From contig JAKCOZ010000018.1 of the NCBI GenBank assembly GCA_022605955.1, forward strand, positions 2,612,001 to 2,676,000: a stretch of DNA of 64,000 nt, written 5' to 3'. Positions 36,901 through 51,900 of the stretch are shown one piece after another. The notes beneath the pieces are model-generated. The model made no database searches. It was given only the letters and a program-made list of their open reading frames with translations, and was not told the origin of the DNA. This stretch comes from Rallus limicola (taxonomy: Eukaryota; Chordata; Aves; Gruiformes; Rallidae). Position numbers and translations under genes: made by a program. Positions within the stretch are counted from its first letter, which is position 1. Every line of letters starts with the position of its first letter.

Positions 36901-39900
36901 CCCCCTATTACTGTTCCTTCTTTCCCTGGTAGGACCAAGAGCTTTCTTTCCTTAGGTATGACCAACTTCTAAAATGCACACCCCTGTCTCAGATGTTACT
37001 GTAAAACGTAATACTGTGGAAATGCTTTCCAAATATTATAGGTAATTTCCAGAATTGAAAAGCAATATTTCTATCTGGAAGAGGAAGCTTTTTAATCACA
37101 ACCTTAGCTTTCAGGGCTTGTTGTTCCAAGACACAAGGGTTTTTTTCTGTATTTCATGGTTTCTGCACCAGATAATCCCAGTCAGTACCACAGCTTTCCA
37201 TTTTCCAAATACTTCTAGCATACAAAAAGGTAACTTGAAGCTTCTATCCAAAGCTAGCTATTCTTCTGTGTCTTAATCTATTATAATTAAGGGTGCAATA
37301 ATCATCCTCTTTTCATTGACAGTTGAAATACAAGGACTGTGAGAAAGTTGTGAGAAAGTACAGCATAAATGGACAAAGGTTCCTGGTAAGTAGAGTTGTA
37401 AAATTCCTGTAAAATCCCAATCAAGAGTATGTTTTGACTCCTCCTTACTTTGCATTGGCAGATGCTAAGCACTTAGCTTGCTGATGGTCACTGGGGTATA
37501 AATATGAGAAGTAAGTGCCTTTGGTAACATCAGCCAGATATTTTGCTTTGAATAGAATGCTGGGGACTCGAGCATGTTGTTTAATATATAAGTAATTTAG
37601 TATTTTCTTAAGTGACAGGGAAGTTATAAAACTACAATCTTGTCTTGAATTCATCTCTCCCTTTATAGGAAGTGCTTGTTTTCAAATATTAACTAAAGAA
37701 AACTCACATTTATTAATTGTCCTCTCCTACTGAAGAAGACAGGGACCTGGTCATGATGACTGAATTCCTATTCATGACTCTAGATAACGTCAGATTTCTT
37801 CTGCAGCCATACACAAATCAGTGAACTTTAAGAGCACCAAAAACTAGTAAGCAAAGTCCAAATCAACCAGCATCTTTACCAGCATCTTTACTTAATTTTA
37901 GAAAATCTGACAGCTTCCACTGACAGAGCTGCTGGTTTCAGGTGTTAAATACACACACACACACACACACACAAAAGTGTAAGAGCTTTTACCATTGCTT
38001 CGTTTTACTTCTATTTATTTTCCAAATATTACCTATTCTATTTTTGCCAAAAGTAGTCATTTGGATCATCTGTATACTTAGGCATAGTGGAGAAATCTGT
38101 GCATACCTCTTCTACTTGTCCTGTTGTATCAAGCTTTTTGATATTTAATTGAAAAACAACATAAAAATTTTCAAGAACCTTTTGAAGGCAGAGGTCCTCA
38201 CACCTCCCTCCTACTGTGTGGAGTCACAATTACTCAGAGTTATGCCATAGGATTTATCCTACTAACCCCAAGAGATTCCCCTTAGCTCCAGCACTAAGGA
38301 TCTCTGCCTGGACTGGGAATTCTGGCTCTGGAACCATTATGAAATTCTGGAAGATTGTGATAACAAGAACAAGGAGTGTGTGGGTTTTTTTGTCATTTTT
38401 TATTATTTTCAGTAAGTATGCTGCTCAGAGTGCAGCATTTCTTTAGAAGCATCCTGGTAGATTCAAAGGATGTTTTTCTATTAAGCAAGCAGCTGCTCAC
38501 GTCTGCTGAAACTTTTTTAAAGCTTTTGACCTACTTTTCAATTACATAATGCAAAAAAGGTTCAAGGTTCAGCTGTTAAATGGAACAACAAAAGGAGACT
38601 GCAGGAGGAATATTCTAGAATGCAATTCAATATTGGAGAAAAAAAACCCTTCTCTTCATGGATGTTTTTTCCTAAGAAATATCTTTCTACATTTTGCAGC
38701 TTATTGGAAACTTCCAAATTACATTTGTACATAAGAAACTGTTAAGATTGAGTGCTTGCAGGCTTTGTGTTTATACAGTAAACCTGACTCCAAAGTATTG
38801 TTATTCACTAGAATAACATCCTAGTTTCAGTCACATTTCTGTACCTACTAGCTACCACAAGGGAAGTCCAGCTGAGAGGTAGTAGGAATAAAACCAGAGG
38901 GATTCCATATAACTCGTTCAATTAAAATTCTCTAATATTTAAAATGGCAACATGACTCTTTCATGAGAGTTTAAAGCCATAATATTCATCAGGTTTATTG
39001 CCAGAACAGAATTCCTGAGAGAAGCTTAAAAAGTCTTTAGGAAAAAATTACAATTTTTCAGTAAATCCTGCAGGACATTTCCAGTGGTTTTATGTCTGAG
39101 GGTACTCCCAGTACTCAGTAACAGTGCTGGAAAACACAGATAGGGTTTGCTCTGTCCTGAAAATTGGTACCATTCTGAATCAATGTTTAATTAGAAACTA
39201 TTTCCTGTTGGCAGTAAGAAAGACAGAAGCAAACAGACTTTTATCCATGTTCCAAAGAATTTTCAAAGTTGGAGTTGCACATGAACTAGATGATATTGAG
39301 GTCCCTTCCAACCCAAACCATTCAGTGACTTGATGGAAAAAGAGAGGGGTTACTCAATCTTTAGGAGCATCAGGATAGATCTCAAGACTTAGAAAATGTC
39401 ACCTAATTACTATATTATGGTTGAAGGGGATAGAAACACTCTCCCCAGATTACAGAAAGATTTTTGTTACGTTGCCAAGGCTGCTCTTAAGTTCAAGGAA
39501 TTTTCCAGCTATGTCTCCACCAGAACACATGATTTTACGTATGCTGTGATGTTACAGATAAGGTTCTTAGCACTAAACTCCACCAAATGATACTCTATTT
39601 TAAAATTTGGTTTCACCCTAAAACTGCATTCTTGCACAACTTTGCCTGCTTATGCTATGCAGCCATGAAGGAATTCAATAGATTTTGCTTCTGAAGTTAC
39701 TTAAACACTGTATTTTTGAGCTGTATGAAAAGCAAAACAGCATCAAATCAGAATCTGTGGTACAAGTTTGCCATCCCTACAAGAAGAATGTTACAAAAGG
39801 CATTTCATTGCACATTGCCTTGAAAATACAGTGCTTAAAAAAACCATTTGAAATATTCTGCCCATTTACTGTGCTGCTGTGAGAAGCACAATTCCAAAAT

Positions 39901-42900
39901 TGCCAGGAAGAATGTCGCCAATGACAACTGCCAGTAGAACATGTGTGTTCTCACACATGTAATCAGTAGCAGAGGATGTCACCAGGTTGTAGCTATCTAT
40001 TTATTGTTTGACACTGTCCACTGAGACAAATCATAGTATCTCAAGGCTTCTTTAATAATAAATACATGGTGCCTATGTTTTCCTGTATGCTAGGTGATGG
40101 CAATGTACAATAGGAGGCAGAGTCCAGGAAATAAGAGAATGAGAAAGTGAGAAGAGGGAAAGGGGAAAAAAAAAAAAAAAAAAAAAAGGAAAGGTCTTCT
40201 ATCTGTTGCCTTGCTGTAGCTCAAGTATCTGTGCCAAGCTTTAGGGAGAAAGATGTTGCAGAAAAGGCTTTAGTTTCCAGTTCTTTTCAGAAGCAGGGAT
40301 GCATTTTAACCTTGCCTGTAAGTCACCGTTGGTGACAGTGTAACACCAACAGAGACCTGGATTGGAACCTAAATCAGACAAGCAAATTAACTGTGCACAG
40401 AATTCCATTAATTTGAAATTAATCCTGGAATAATGGCTCATCTGATGGTAAACAAATAGATTTACCCAACTCTTATCTGTAAGAACTACTTAAGATTTTA
40501 CTTCTCCCTGCAGATTTTTAACAAGCTATCATTAAAACATCCTAGTTACAGAAATATTTCTCTTTGAAGTTAGATGTGATTATTTTCTTGAATTCATTTG
40601 TGTGTAAACAGATACACATGACGCTTATGAACCTCCTAGCTAGTTTAATACAACTGGTAGCAACACAAAGTAAAAATCAACATCCAGCAAAACAGAGAAA
40701 ATAGAGAGGATTTTGAATGAAAATGGGTTCACTTCTCTTGTGAGCCATGGGATGGGCAGGCTGTTACCTTGCATTGCTTTTCTAGGTACTTTATACTCCT
40801 TAATGGCTGAAACTTCAGGCCATGTTTTTGAATATGCAAATTTCTGTAAGTCAGAGGGTGTACCATGGACAATTTTGTGATCTATACCATGTGTTTCCTT
40901 TCAGAACATGTCTGAAAATGATATTCAGAAATTTCCCAAACTCAGAGTGCCGTAAGTAGAACCAAACCATTAATGTTAAAAATGATATTAGCTGGTCTGC
41001 AGTGAAAGCTCAGAGTAAATATTGAGCAAATGATTTGCAAGTGATTAGCTAGACCTGTTTATTGCAGTGTGCTGAGAGAAAAAATAGAATGTTCCAAAAT
41101 AAAAGGAATGTTTTCATGACTGCTTAAGCACAATGATACATTAAAAACAATTGTCTGGGGGATGTCTGAAAGACCTCATCTATAAATCATTTGCCTCACA
41201 GCAGCTACACAAAGGTTAAACTTTTTTGCAAGTATCATCTTCAAAGTATGATTTAACTGTTTAACTCAAAGGAAAAAGAATGTCAGGTATGTCCAGGACA
41301 GTTGAGGTCAAGAGATTTTTATCACGTGCTTTTCCTTTAGGTGAGTGTTATGAACAAATCAGTCTGGAACAACTGATTCAGTGCTAAATAGCTTTCTTAG
41401 CTCCTGTGGATTAGGCCTTGAAAAAGTTTTGCATTTATCTGAAGAGCTTTCCTGATTACATAGAAATTACTAAATGGAGAACAAGAATCACATTAAGTTA
41501 ATGCTGAGCAAGAGAGAAAAAAGCAGAATCTTGGTTTGCTGTGAGTTATCTGGTACGTGCTGAAGCTGGCAGTTAGGAGATTCCTAACCATGAGACACAT
41601 GGAGCTATTCGTGGTCTTCTAAACAAAGTACAGAGGCAAAAAAAGGATCCCAAGTTCTCTCTCCTGCTATATCTGTCTTTCTTTGGCTAAGGGAGATTAC
41701 AGTCTGCTACAGCTTTTCTGAAGGAGCAGAGCTTGTGTAAGATGTTTTGGTGAGGCTAAGAATACTGAAAAATTTTTAAATACCTGTGTGGTCTGTCACA
41801 TTCATGTGCTTATGGGTAAGCTGGCGGCTAGATCTGAGGGCAGGCGGATACCTCTGTTTGGATGAGATATGCAAGGACTTGAACTTGAAAGCTTCAGACA
41901 TGACATTTTTCTTGAGATCATATCTATATTTTCACACAATTAATTTCCTGATAATAGGGATGGAGTGGGGGGGGGTATATGTGCCATTAAGGGGGCCCAG
42001 ATGCTATTAACAAAAAGATGGCCCCATGTCTCAGTATTTCTGAATCTACTGTAACTTAAAAGCAACCTTTAACTCTGGTTGCTAAGACTGAGTTACACCT
42101 GACTGCCTGTGAAATACTCACCTTACCATACTGTAAAACACATTGCTTACAGTTCTATGATTTGTCTCTCCTTAAGTCCTTTGGCAGAATTGCCTTATGT
42201 TCTGCTTGCTTGAACTTCTAATTTTGAGAACTTTTGGCGATTTCCTTTAAAATTTGTGAATCAAACCAGTGAGTGGGACATCTGAGACACATATAGTGAT
42301 GTCATAGAGGGGAATAGTTAAAATTAAATCTAACAATGTGGAGTTGCTCCTATCTCCTTGTCTAACCTACTGACATCTCAAAACCATTTTGAACATTCCA
42401 CTTGCCTTATAACACTTTAGCAGAAAGTGAACAGCCTTCTCTAGTCAGATCTTTTGGGTTTCTCAAGAAGGGAACTTGAAATCAAGAGCTTTTAAAGAAG
42501 AGTAAGCTTGGTCCACAACCTTAAGAACTTGATAAATAAAACTGATATTGTGAATATACATGGAAAAATGTCAGCATGATCTGGGCTCCTGCATGTAATG
42601 CCACTGTCTAAACCAAAAATTTAGAGCTTTAGTAGGAAAGAAAACTGGTTGCCATTTAAAAACAAACAAAAAAACAACCCTACAGAATAAAATTAATTGT
42701 TAGAAGAACCTGTCTTTTATTTTAAACATTAATTTAATTACATTGGAAGCTGCACTAGACTTCTGATAGAGCTCATTCACACCTTACTATTAAACATAAT
42801 GCAAATCTCACCTAGTAGGAAGGGTTTTTCTACAAGTTGAAATACACAATTAGCACATGTATAGTACCAGATACTTAGCAATAGTGCTAAAATCTGAGAA

Positions 42901-45900
42901 TGTTCCATAAAAATACTTAATATAAATAGCAAGTGTCATGTTACAGCATTGGCCAGCAGAAAAAATAAAAAGTACATATCTAAGAGATTGCTCTCCAGCA
43001 CCTTTACCAGAGCTATGCTGACCTACATGTACCAAGAACGGAACCCAGCTCTTGCAACTATACAAGGTTTGCAAACCACAGCCTGCATCCATACAGAGCT
43101 CCTGAGCTGGGTATGTGGTTTTACTAAATAGATATGTTTGAGAAAATGTACTGATCAAGTTTTAAATATAACTGTCTCATTGCTTGGGATGACTTTTATA
43201 AGAATCCTTAAGATGCATTCAGACAGTCCTGCAAGTTTGATTCCAGCAACCCTTTTGCAGCAAAAGCATAAATAGACAGTAAGTCTGCCCGGGAGTCACT
43301 GCATCTGCAGATGCATTGGCCTCACATAGATTTTGTGAGGGATCATAACAAACTCCACACACCATTTACCTCAGGAGGGATTCCCACCCCTGTTTGCAGT
43401 CACTTGTGTGCCAGCCAGAGATGCTGAGGTCTTGTACACAAGCGGATCTTCACTGATGTGGTTAAGGAAATGTATCCCACAGGCCTGTTGGGACAGGGTA
43501 TCTTGTGGAGGATGGAACATGTGAACAAAGACCAACTTTGTCACGGAGGATCATAACCAAAAGGTGTCTTCATCTTTCAGTTACGCATAAAGTTGTGCCA
43601 AGCAGAGCAGTAATTTACTTAAAACCCACGTCCTCCTTTCCTTGCAGTATCTAGGCATTCAAATAAACTTGCCAATTTGAAACTATTATTCCATTTGGCT
43701 CTTCTCTGATAAATATTAAGTATTTACTCCCATTCAGAATATTCGCACTGATGATGCTGTCATCTTTTTTTTTTTTTTGAACCCTGAGACCTTTTCCTCT
43801 TGTACTGCTATTAAAGCAATCTTAGGGAGTTTAGAAATCAACTTTGTTCAATGCTATATTTTGATTGAACATAGAAGCCTTTCTTTCATTCCTACTTACA
43901 TGCACAGCAGACTTTTGTGTTTAGCTCAGAAACAAGGTCCCAAAGTAAAAGGCAGCATACAGCTCCACTCACCACTTCCTTTTCACCTGTTCGACATGTG
44001 GGAGGTGGAAAAAGCCACTTGGTCTTTGCCAGTTCTGTGGTGTAGTTGACCTTCTCTGGGTGGACATAGGGAAGAAGGAGTGAGGGGAGACTGGTTTATG
44101 GCTCCAGTTCAAAAAGCAGTACTTGGACACATGCTGAGCTTCAGGCACTTCTTCAAGTTAAACAAAAAATGCCACCACAGAGTATTTCTTCTTAAATATA
44201 TACATTTCTATTTGAAGATAGTGTATCTGTTTTACATCACTTGGTAAAAATTTACCTTTAATAATACTAACCATATATTAAGAATTTAAACATAGATGAC
44301 ATTCTAGGAAAAGATACCTGCCTGTCTGTTCCTGTGACCTACACAGATCGGCTATGTATGGCCCTGATGGACAATCTTTGAAGACCTGATCCCGTGTGAT
44401 TCCATGTGGCAGAGCCCAGCCTCCAGATTCCAGACCCCAAAAGGTTTTCCCTACTTCACTTGATGATAGATTTAGTGGAAATATCTGCCCAGGAGACATT
44501 CAGCCATTATCCCAAAGTTACTACATTGCCACAGACTTTTAAGAAGCAGAAACATTTGGGCCACATAATCTATAGGCAGGAGCACCTAAGCTGTAAATTT
44601 TCTCCCTTTGCCCACATAGAAATGAAAATAAATAACTGTGGCATGACCATCAGTTTCAGAAATTGGGTTATCATGAGTGTAGCTGTCATCCTAAGTAAGA
44701 GATAGCATCACAGTTAACCCAATGACTTGTTCAGTTATTAATAGCTTAGCTCCGCTGCAACCTGTTTTCCTCAGACATGATATGATCTACTTTACACAGA
44801 GCTGACAGTAAAAATCTTCATTGAATATCAAGAGCACTAAATGCAACTCAGACTTAATCATGAGGGTGTAATTTTTATAATAAATCTAATGAAACAAAGG
44901 CTAATATAGAGGTTAGGGGACTCATTATCACTACTGGTAGTCACAGAATTGTGGATAATAAATCTGAATCTTGCAGATTACGTAAAAGCGCATTCAACAG
45001 AATGTGCCTCACTTAATGTGGTCAGAATTAATAAACAATAAAAAGCAAAGATATCACTCAGAAGAACAGTGGTGGTTTGTCAGTACCTGACCCATGATCT
45101 AGGCACTGAAGTTAGTCTTTGCCACTCTTGTTTGCTATCTCAAGATAAAACTTTTCCAAGTTTCAGTAAGTCAAGGTACTAACACAGGCTGTTGATTGAT
45201 CCCTTGAGCTATCCTCAGTGGCAGGTTTCTGGCAAACCTGAGATTTGAAATTTTCAACCTTGGTCAGAAAGCTTCTAGCCTATCCCATAGCACTTGTGAA
45301 AGTTTCCTGTAATAAGGGCAAAAGTATATAATTGCACCTGCCAGTTCAAACAGGGTATGTGTGCTGAGTTCTGAATGGACACATTCAGAGACTACAAAAG
45401 TGGCACAATCAAGGCCATTCTACTTTCAAGAGAGTCAAACCTAAAAGTTAAGGAACCTATGGTGGCCTTCTCTTATAAAAATACATGCCTTGGGCAGAGG
45501 TGAACATGTGGAGATCCTAAAGGTCATTGAAAGGTTTAGAACATAACTGATATTCTGTTAGTTTTGAAGCTGACAGTTCTTCATCTGGCCAACAGACTTT
45601 TTTTTTTAAAGACTGAAGCAAAGAGTTCATCACAAACCATGCTCTTGGCAGTGCCCAATAGGTAACTATGCAACTTCCTGGCCCTAAAAGGACTTTGCCT
45701 GCCATCTCTATCACTGATGTTAAGTCTTTTACTCCATTACAGATAGAATGGATTCTACTCATGGCAACAATTTCTGCTGTTAAGTGATCAAAAGGCAGTT
45801 TTGGAGTACCTCGTCAGGGGCTGGTTCTGTGTTGTTTTTTATTTTTTATTTATTTTCAACTTCCTGCCAGTTTTAAGCTAAGTCTCTGGTGAAGAAGGTA

Positions 45901-48900
45901 GAAAGAGAAGTCTGAGTAACATTTCTGCAAGTGCTGTTGCCTTATCCTCTCCTATCATCCACTGCCACAACTCAGAAAGCAGTGTGGTTTTTGTACTTCC
46001 TTCCTCACTGGCTACAGACTCAGCTGCTCAGTGCACCCATCTTCTGTAATAATGTTGCTTGTAAGGTGTCACTTTGCCTTCTTCTGACAACCTCTATGAG
46101 CCATTATTTCAAAGCATTTAAAATAAAAAAAGATGAGACACTGTATTTTAAGCCACATTTTTTAATTTTTTTTGGACAGCAAGATAAGAAGAACCACCTT
46201 CTTTCTTTCAGCTTTCCCTCAATAACCATGGGTGTAGCAGCCAGCCCAGGTTCAGTCTAGAAAGCTCCCAAACCCTCAGGTCTCATACCTACTCATGGAA
46301 GTCTGAACTAAAAGAATTATTACCTCTAAACCCAGAGCTCTTCATTTTACTTCTTTAGTTGAAAATGAAGACAATACTATGAAAGATCTTACCTCTAACT
46401 CTTCTGCAACAGAAATAGGACACACACACACAGTATGCTGTTCACCTGCGAATGTTTCCTGACATTTCACATGGAATTTAGTATTCACACGGAATTTAGT
46501 ATTCACACAGCAACTTCCTTATCACATGTAGCAGAAGGAAATTTCTTGTCCAGAGGAGCATTGATTGCATGGGAAATAAGAGTCCTATGCCTACACCTTG
46601 GCATTCTTCTTCTACCCAATTCCCTTGAGTAATGACGTCAGAGTTAAGCAGAGTTAATTCCCTTCTGAAATTATTAACACCTGTGCATGTGCTTGTTTCA
46701 AAAGGGGCAGGAATACTTGAAAGCTTGTCTTCCTCAAGTCCCAGCCCAGAAAAGCAGACACCAAAATGATGCATAAATAAGGCCATTTGAAAAAAAAAAA
46801 CCCAAACCAGGGGACTATTGTTTCTGAAAAAACAGTTTTGTTTGAAAGAAGAAAAACAAAATAGAGTGGTAGTTCCCTGACCATAAACAAAGGATTTATA
46901 ATACTGCTATAAAGTATGATTGACCAGATCTAATATGTAAATAAAAGAATTCTGCACTAACAAACTATGGAGTTGAGATTTTATTGAATTGAGAATCTGA
47001 GATAAACTGACATGTTGAATTCTTGATTTTCACGCTACTTTTATTTCCACAATTACCATCTCTAATGGACCTAAATAATTTAAACTATAAGTAACATGGG
47101 ATATTTTTAACCACATGTATGTAACCAATTTGCTTTGGTTATCACAAGACTTTCTTGGAGGGACTTTCCTCAAAAAGAAATACTGAGAGTTAAGAAATGG
47201 AGCATGACTCATTATCAGCTTTCTTTGAAACAAAAAATCAACTTGAAATAAAATAATTGTAGAGGCAAACTTCATTACTAGAAGAGCAGAATTCTGTTCT
47301 TCTCAGTGGATTTGATTCTGTTGATCTCAGTAATGACTGACCTGTAACCTCAGAGTTGTTCTCAGGGAGTCATTCAATATAAAACTCTCAGTCCCAGATG
47401 TCCGGGCAATATGCAATAATAGCAGCATAAATGCATGCTCCTCATTGAAATTTTACTCAAAACTGCATTTCATTGGTTTTTATTCTCTCTACTGCTGTAT
47501 ATAAACTGTGCCTGAGTGATGACAAATGCATCTTCTTGGAAAAATGTCTAGACATAGAGATCTGGTCTTCATATGTTCTCAAGGATTTCTGCCCTGCAAA
47601 TGCGTTATAACATAGAATGTCTTGAGTGGAGGGATTCTGGGTTAGGAATATCTTGGTTGCAGAGGGAGGTTGACAGAATAGCCAGTAGACAACAGGGTAC
47701 ATTCAATCCCTGCATTTGCAGCCATAACCATGGTAGAACCTGTTTCCTGAAGCCTTATCTGCATTTTCCATGCAAAATAATACAAATGCAATTGCCATTA
47801 TTTTTAAAAGTGTTCTAGAGGAGGATGTGTTCCACACCCAAGGTTTCTAAGGCTTGATGGGTTTAATGTTTATTTTAAAACTTGTTGCAACAATATGGTT
47901 TTTTATCTATGTCAGAAAAACCTAGTTTCAATTCATTTGCTGTAGCAATTCAATATTCTTACCACAAGGTACATAATAATTCTGACTTACAAGATTTAAT
48001 TTAGTAAATACTGAGGAAACCCAGCTAAGAAAATGACTGACAAGTTCCAAGGAGCTTTTTTTAAGAACTATTTTTATGTTTCTTTTAAATAGAATCGTAA
48101 GTAAACTAAGTCAAGAAATAAACAGAAACGAAGGGAGGTCTTTCTTTTCAAAATGGTAAGTAAAACAATCCAGCTTTCAGCTAACTCTTCTGTCCTAAGG
48201 AACCTGCTTTGGCAGGCGGGTTGTACTACACGATCTCTAGAGGTCCCTCCCAACCCCTACAATTCTGTGATCTTTTCTGTACGTTTTCCCATTTGTTCAG
48301 TGATACCTGTGTCAGAGGGACAGCCTGGAAATGATATAAAATAAAAATCTGGTTTGTAATGTTATCCATTAAGAATAGTAAAGCCTGAGCCCAGGAACAC
48401 CCTAGATCCTTCTGCCATGCCTGGAACCAAGTAACATATAAATTTCATAGAATTTTCCACTGGGGTAAATGAATTGTTAGGAATGTTAAAAAGCTGAGGC
48501 ATGTATTATTGCACTAATAAATCATCATTGATGCAATTCACAGACCTATACATCCTTACACTTTTCAATATTTTATGACTTACAATTGAATTTAATGTTA
48601 TTGCAATAGCAAAAGAACAAAAATGCAAGAACATTGCATAAGAAAAGAACATTTTATATTCATATACAATAAAACTCCCAAGTCTTGTCTGTATAACATG
48701 GTTTTATGTCATCTGATAACATGATTTTACACCTTTGCATTAACTAGAGTTCAAAATTAGGACCACAAACCATAAAAATATTTATCAACCCTACAAATAT
48801 TTATGAACTTGAATTTCCTTGAATGGAATTAGTAAGAAAGTTTCTATTTTCAGGACTGGGGCACTTGGTTGTTATTTACCAAGTCCCTTTGTTTCTAAAC

Positions 48901-51900
48901 ACTCAACCTCACTGACATGAATGTTTTTCAGGACAATTTAGCTTTCATTAGGAACCTGTTTGTACAAGTAATGTCCTTTTGGCATTTTGGGTGGAGTTAA
49001 ACTCACTTATATAAACTTAATTCTACTGTTAAAGCCAACCATTATCTTTATTTGAAATAGAATTTGGTATGTTTAAAATATTTAAGAATTGCAATGGAAG
49101 GAATTTATTTGTTTATATCTTTTCTTTAGGAACCAAACACAAAAATGTCCTGAAAACCCAGGTAAGTGGCAGGTGGTCTCTAACAAAAAGGGTTCAAAAA
49201 TATCAAACTGTTAAGTTAATCCTTGCAAGGCAGAGTAAATGGGGGGCAGGGGAAAACCCAACACAACAAACAGGAAAAGATGACACCATGAAGTTGCAGA
49301 AAGAATAAAAAGTATTTACAGAAGAACAAGTAAGAAAGATATATTTAAAATAGAAAAAAAATGGTGAAGAAAGGCACAAGCAGAGACATTTACCTGAGCA
49401 TTCCCAAACTGACTTCCTTTAACCCAATACAAAATTATCACGGCTTTCATATTTCTGTTCCAACACCTCTGGCTCCTGCCCCTACTCCTAGCAGCACCTC
49501 GTTTTAGAGAGGTAAGCTTCTAGATGTCTGCTATTCTCTGATTTTTTATTTCAGTCATTTTCTTACAAGCCAGGAGCACTTGAAGCTTTGGCATGCTGCC
49601 ATGTTCCCCCAGACCTACTGAAATTAAAAATAAACCAGAAACTTTTGGTATGCAAGATACAATAGTGTTAAACAAATAGTTTAATGGCCTATGGTCATTC
49701 TGAAAGTGTTCTGCTTCAAATTATATTTAAAGCTGTGTAGGACAAACTTGAAGTCACAGCATGTCTCTCACCTCATGTAAGGATAGCTATACTGTTAGCT
49801 ATGAACCAGCACATTAATCGCAGCACCTTTCACGCTTGCCTGCCTGCGAAAGACCTTCCTAGTTCCTGTGACATAGCATTGTGGTTCAGAGCTCATCTGG
49901 GATTTGTGGTGTCCTTCTTGCCAAGTTATGTTTGCTAGTTTAAAGTTGTACATGCTAAAAAGCCTGTGGTCGTGCTTCTTTACACAGGATATAGTCAAGA
50001 AGATGGTGACTGGTCTTCATTTGTGAGTATCACAATTATCCATACCTACTGGGTGAAAGGATCACCTGTTCTCTAAGGTCTATTGTTTCTGGCATTACCT
50101 ACTTTGGGCAGCACGCATGGAGCAAGCAGTCGCTGTGCTGCTGGGATGAAGTGAAAAGGAAGCAAAAGCATGAATGACTGGAGTAGCTACATACAAAGTT
50201 TTTTGCTGAGAAAAGGGTCTCTTCTAGTAATGCAAGGCAGAGCTTCAGAATGGCATTCCTAGGTCACTGGTTCAAGCAGAAGCTCACAGCTGATGACCAG
50301 GTCTCCACAAAACATTACCTGAATTTTATATACCTATTTCAAGCTTGATATGATATTCAATTGTAAATTCTTACCATTCTATTCTCTAGAGTTAATCTGT
50401 TCATGAATCTAATTTTTTGAAGCCACCTAGACTGCAAAACTTCCTTTAGCCTTTCAGCATAGAAAATGCACAGGTAAACATCATTAGGAGAAGCATACAC
50501 AACTCAGCTAGCTAAAGGAATGAGCTGCCTGATGCACAGTCCAGCTGTATAAAGGTCTCTTCCACTGACCAGTGCCAATGTTCTGCAAAAGTCGGAGAGG
50601 GATTTTTAAGAATCACTTGCTACTAAATATGCAGGAGATTTGATGTTATTTTAGGAGCACAAAAGGTAAAAATGGTGAAGGTAAAGGAAAAGGCACATGG
50701 GCTCTCTGTCAATACAGAGCTAGTCTGGGACTTTCAGCCAGGATACTGATGACAAATTGAATATTCTTTTCCTGGCAGATTGCACAGAAGATGTGTGCCA
50801 TGACCAGTACCATATTTTCACTGTGATCTTGAGTTGCACACAGTCTTGCAACTTGTATGAAGCTGGTTTGGTTCTGGTCAGTTCAGGGTACCAAGACCCG
50901 TATCAAAGGCCTCATTATTTCTGGAGCATTTTTTAAATTGTTGAGTTGCAACTGTAGAGCACATGCTATTAACTAAGAATAAATATCAACAGGCATCATC
51001 TCCTGCTCCAATGTGTTTCTAGGAGGCACTGAGCTATTTGCTGGTGCCTTGTCTATCACCTAAAACAAAGACACTGCATTTCAATAAGCTATCACCTTGT
51101 CTTGCCTTTGCACTGCAGTTACTGTTACAAAATGATACTCGTTTCCTTTCTTGGGCTGCTGAGCATTGTGTGCTTTAATAAAATCCTGCTGCCTTTCCCC
51201 ATTTTATTTCAACAAAGAACTTTTTCACTTAAACTATTTTTAAACCCCTGATATTCTCCAGAGTAAAAAGACCACAGTGAAAGCCACAAGGAAATTGCGC
51301 TGCATCCTGTTACATCTGTCTCTTACATGCATTTTCCAGGATGAAGATGATGACTATGAAAGTCCTGATGATGACCAGGAAAAAGACGATGAGGCTGACT
51401 ATGAATCACCAACAGAAGAACCTGAGGAAGCAGAACATGACAGTGATGGCTATGAGCCACCTCCATCCAATAATGATGAAGCACACCACAATGTCATATT
51501 TCCTGCCAAGTCACTTGCAAACAACACAGATTATATAGGTAATTACTAAAAATTAAGTACTATTGATAATTCTTAGGTTATATTTTCACACATCATCAGC
51601 TGCATTTTAAGTGACTGGTAATTGAATAATGAAGTCAAGACTGTAGTTGACAAACAAGGTTTAATGACATGCAGAATTACTGCATGTTGGTGTCTCTGTG
51701 ACTTTTAAACCTAAATTTTCTACCTCAGGTGAAGTCTGCTGGATTAAAGGTTACTTTCATGTCATGTGTGCATTAATTGGCCTTTGGTTTGAATCTCCAT
51801 GAAGTTAAACAGATTTACATAGTGTATTAGCTTTAATAGTGCAACCTTGAACACAGCAAGTTGTGACAACAGTGGCAGAAAACTAATGAAAACTGTGAAA

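Larger units (their letters stand above)
37386..40904 (+). other. LCP2: LCP2 intron 2 with simple repeats and a CR1 remnant
   Basis: 3.5 kb GT-AG intron. It contains a (CA)n microsatellite at 37951-37975, a two-copy 14-bp duplication near 37867-37894, a CR1 remnant at 39284-39332 and a run of about 23 A at 40166-40188. No extra exon is recognised. Confidence 0.8.

Noticed and set aside
40147..40335. ORF over the poly(A) run, or a retrocopied gene tail
   Set aside because: The lysine run comes from the homopolymer, and no gene body is seen upstream of it.
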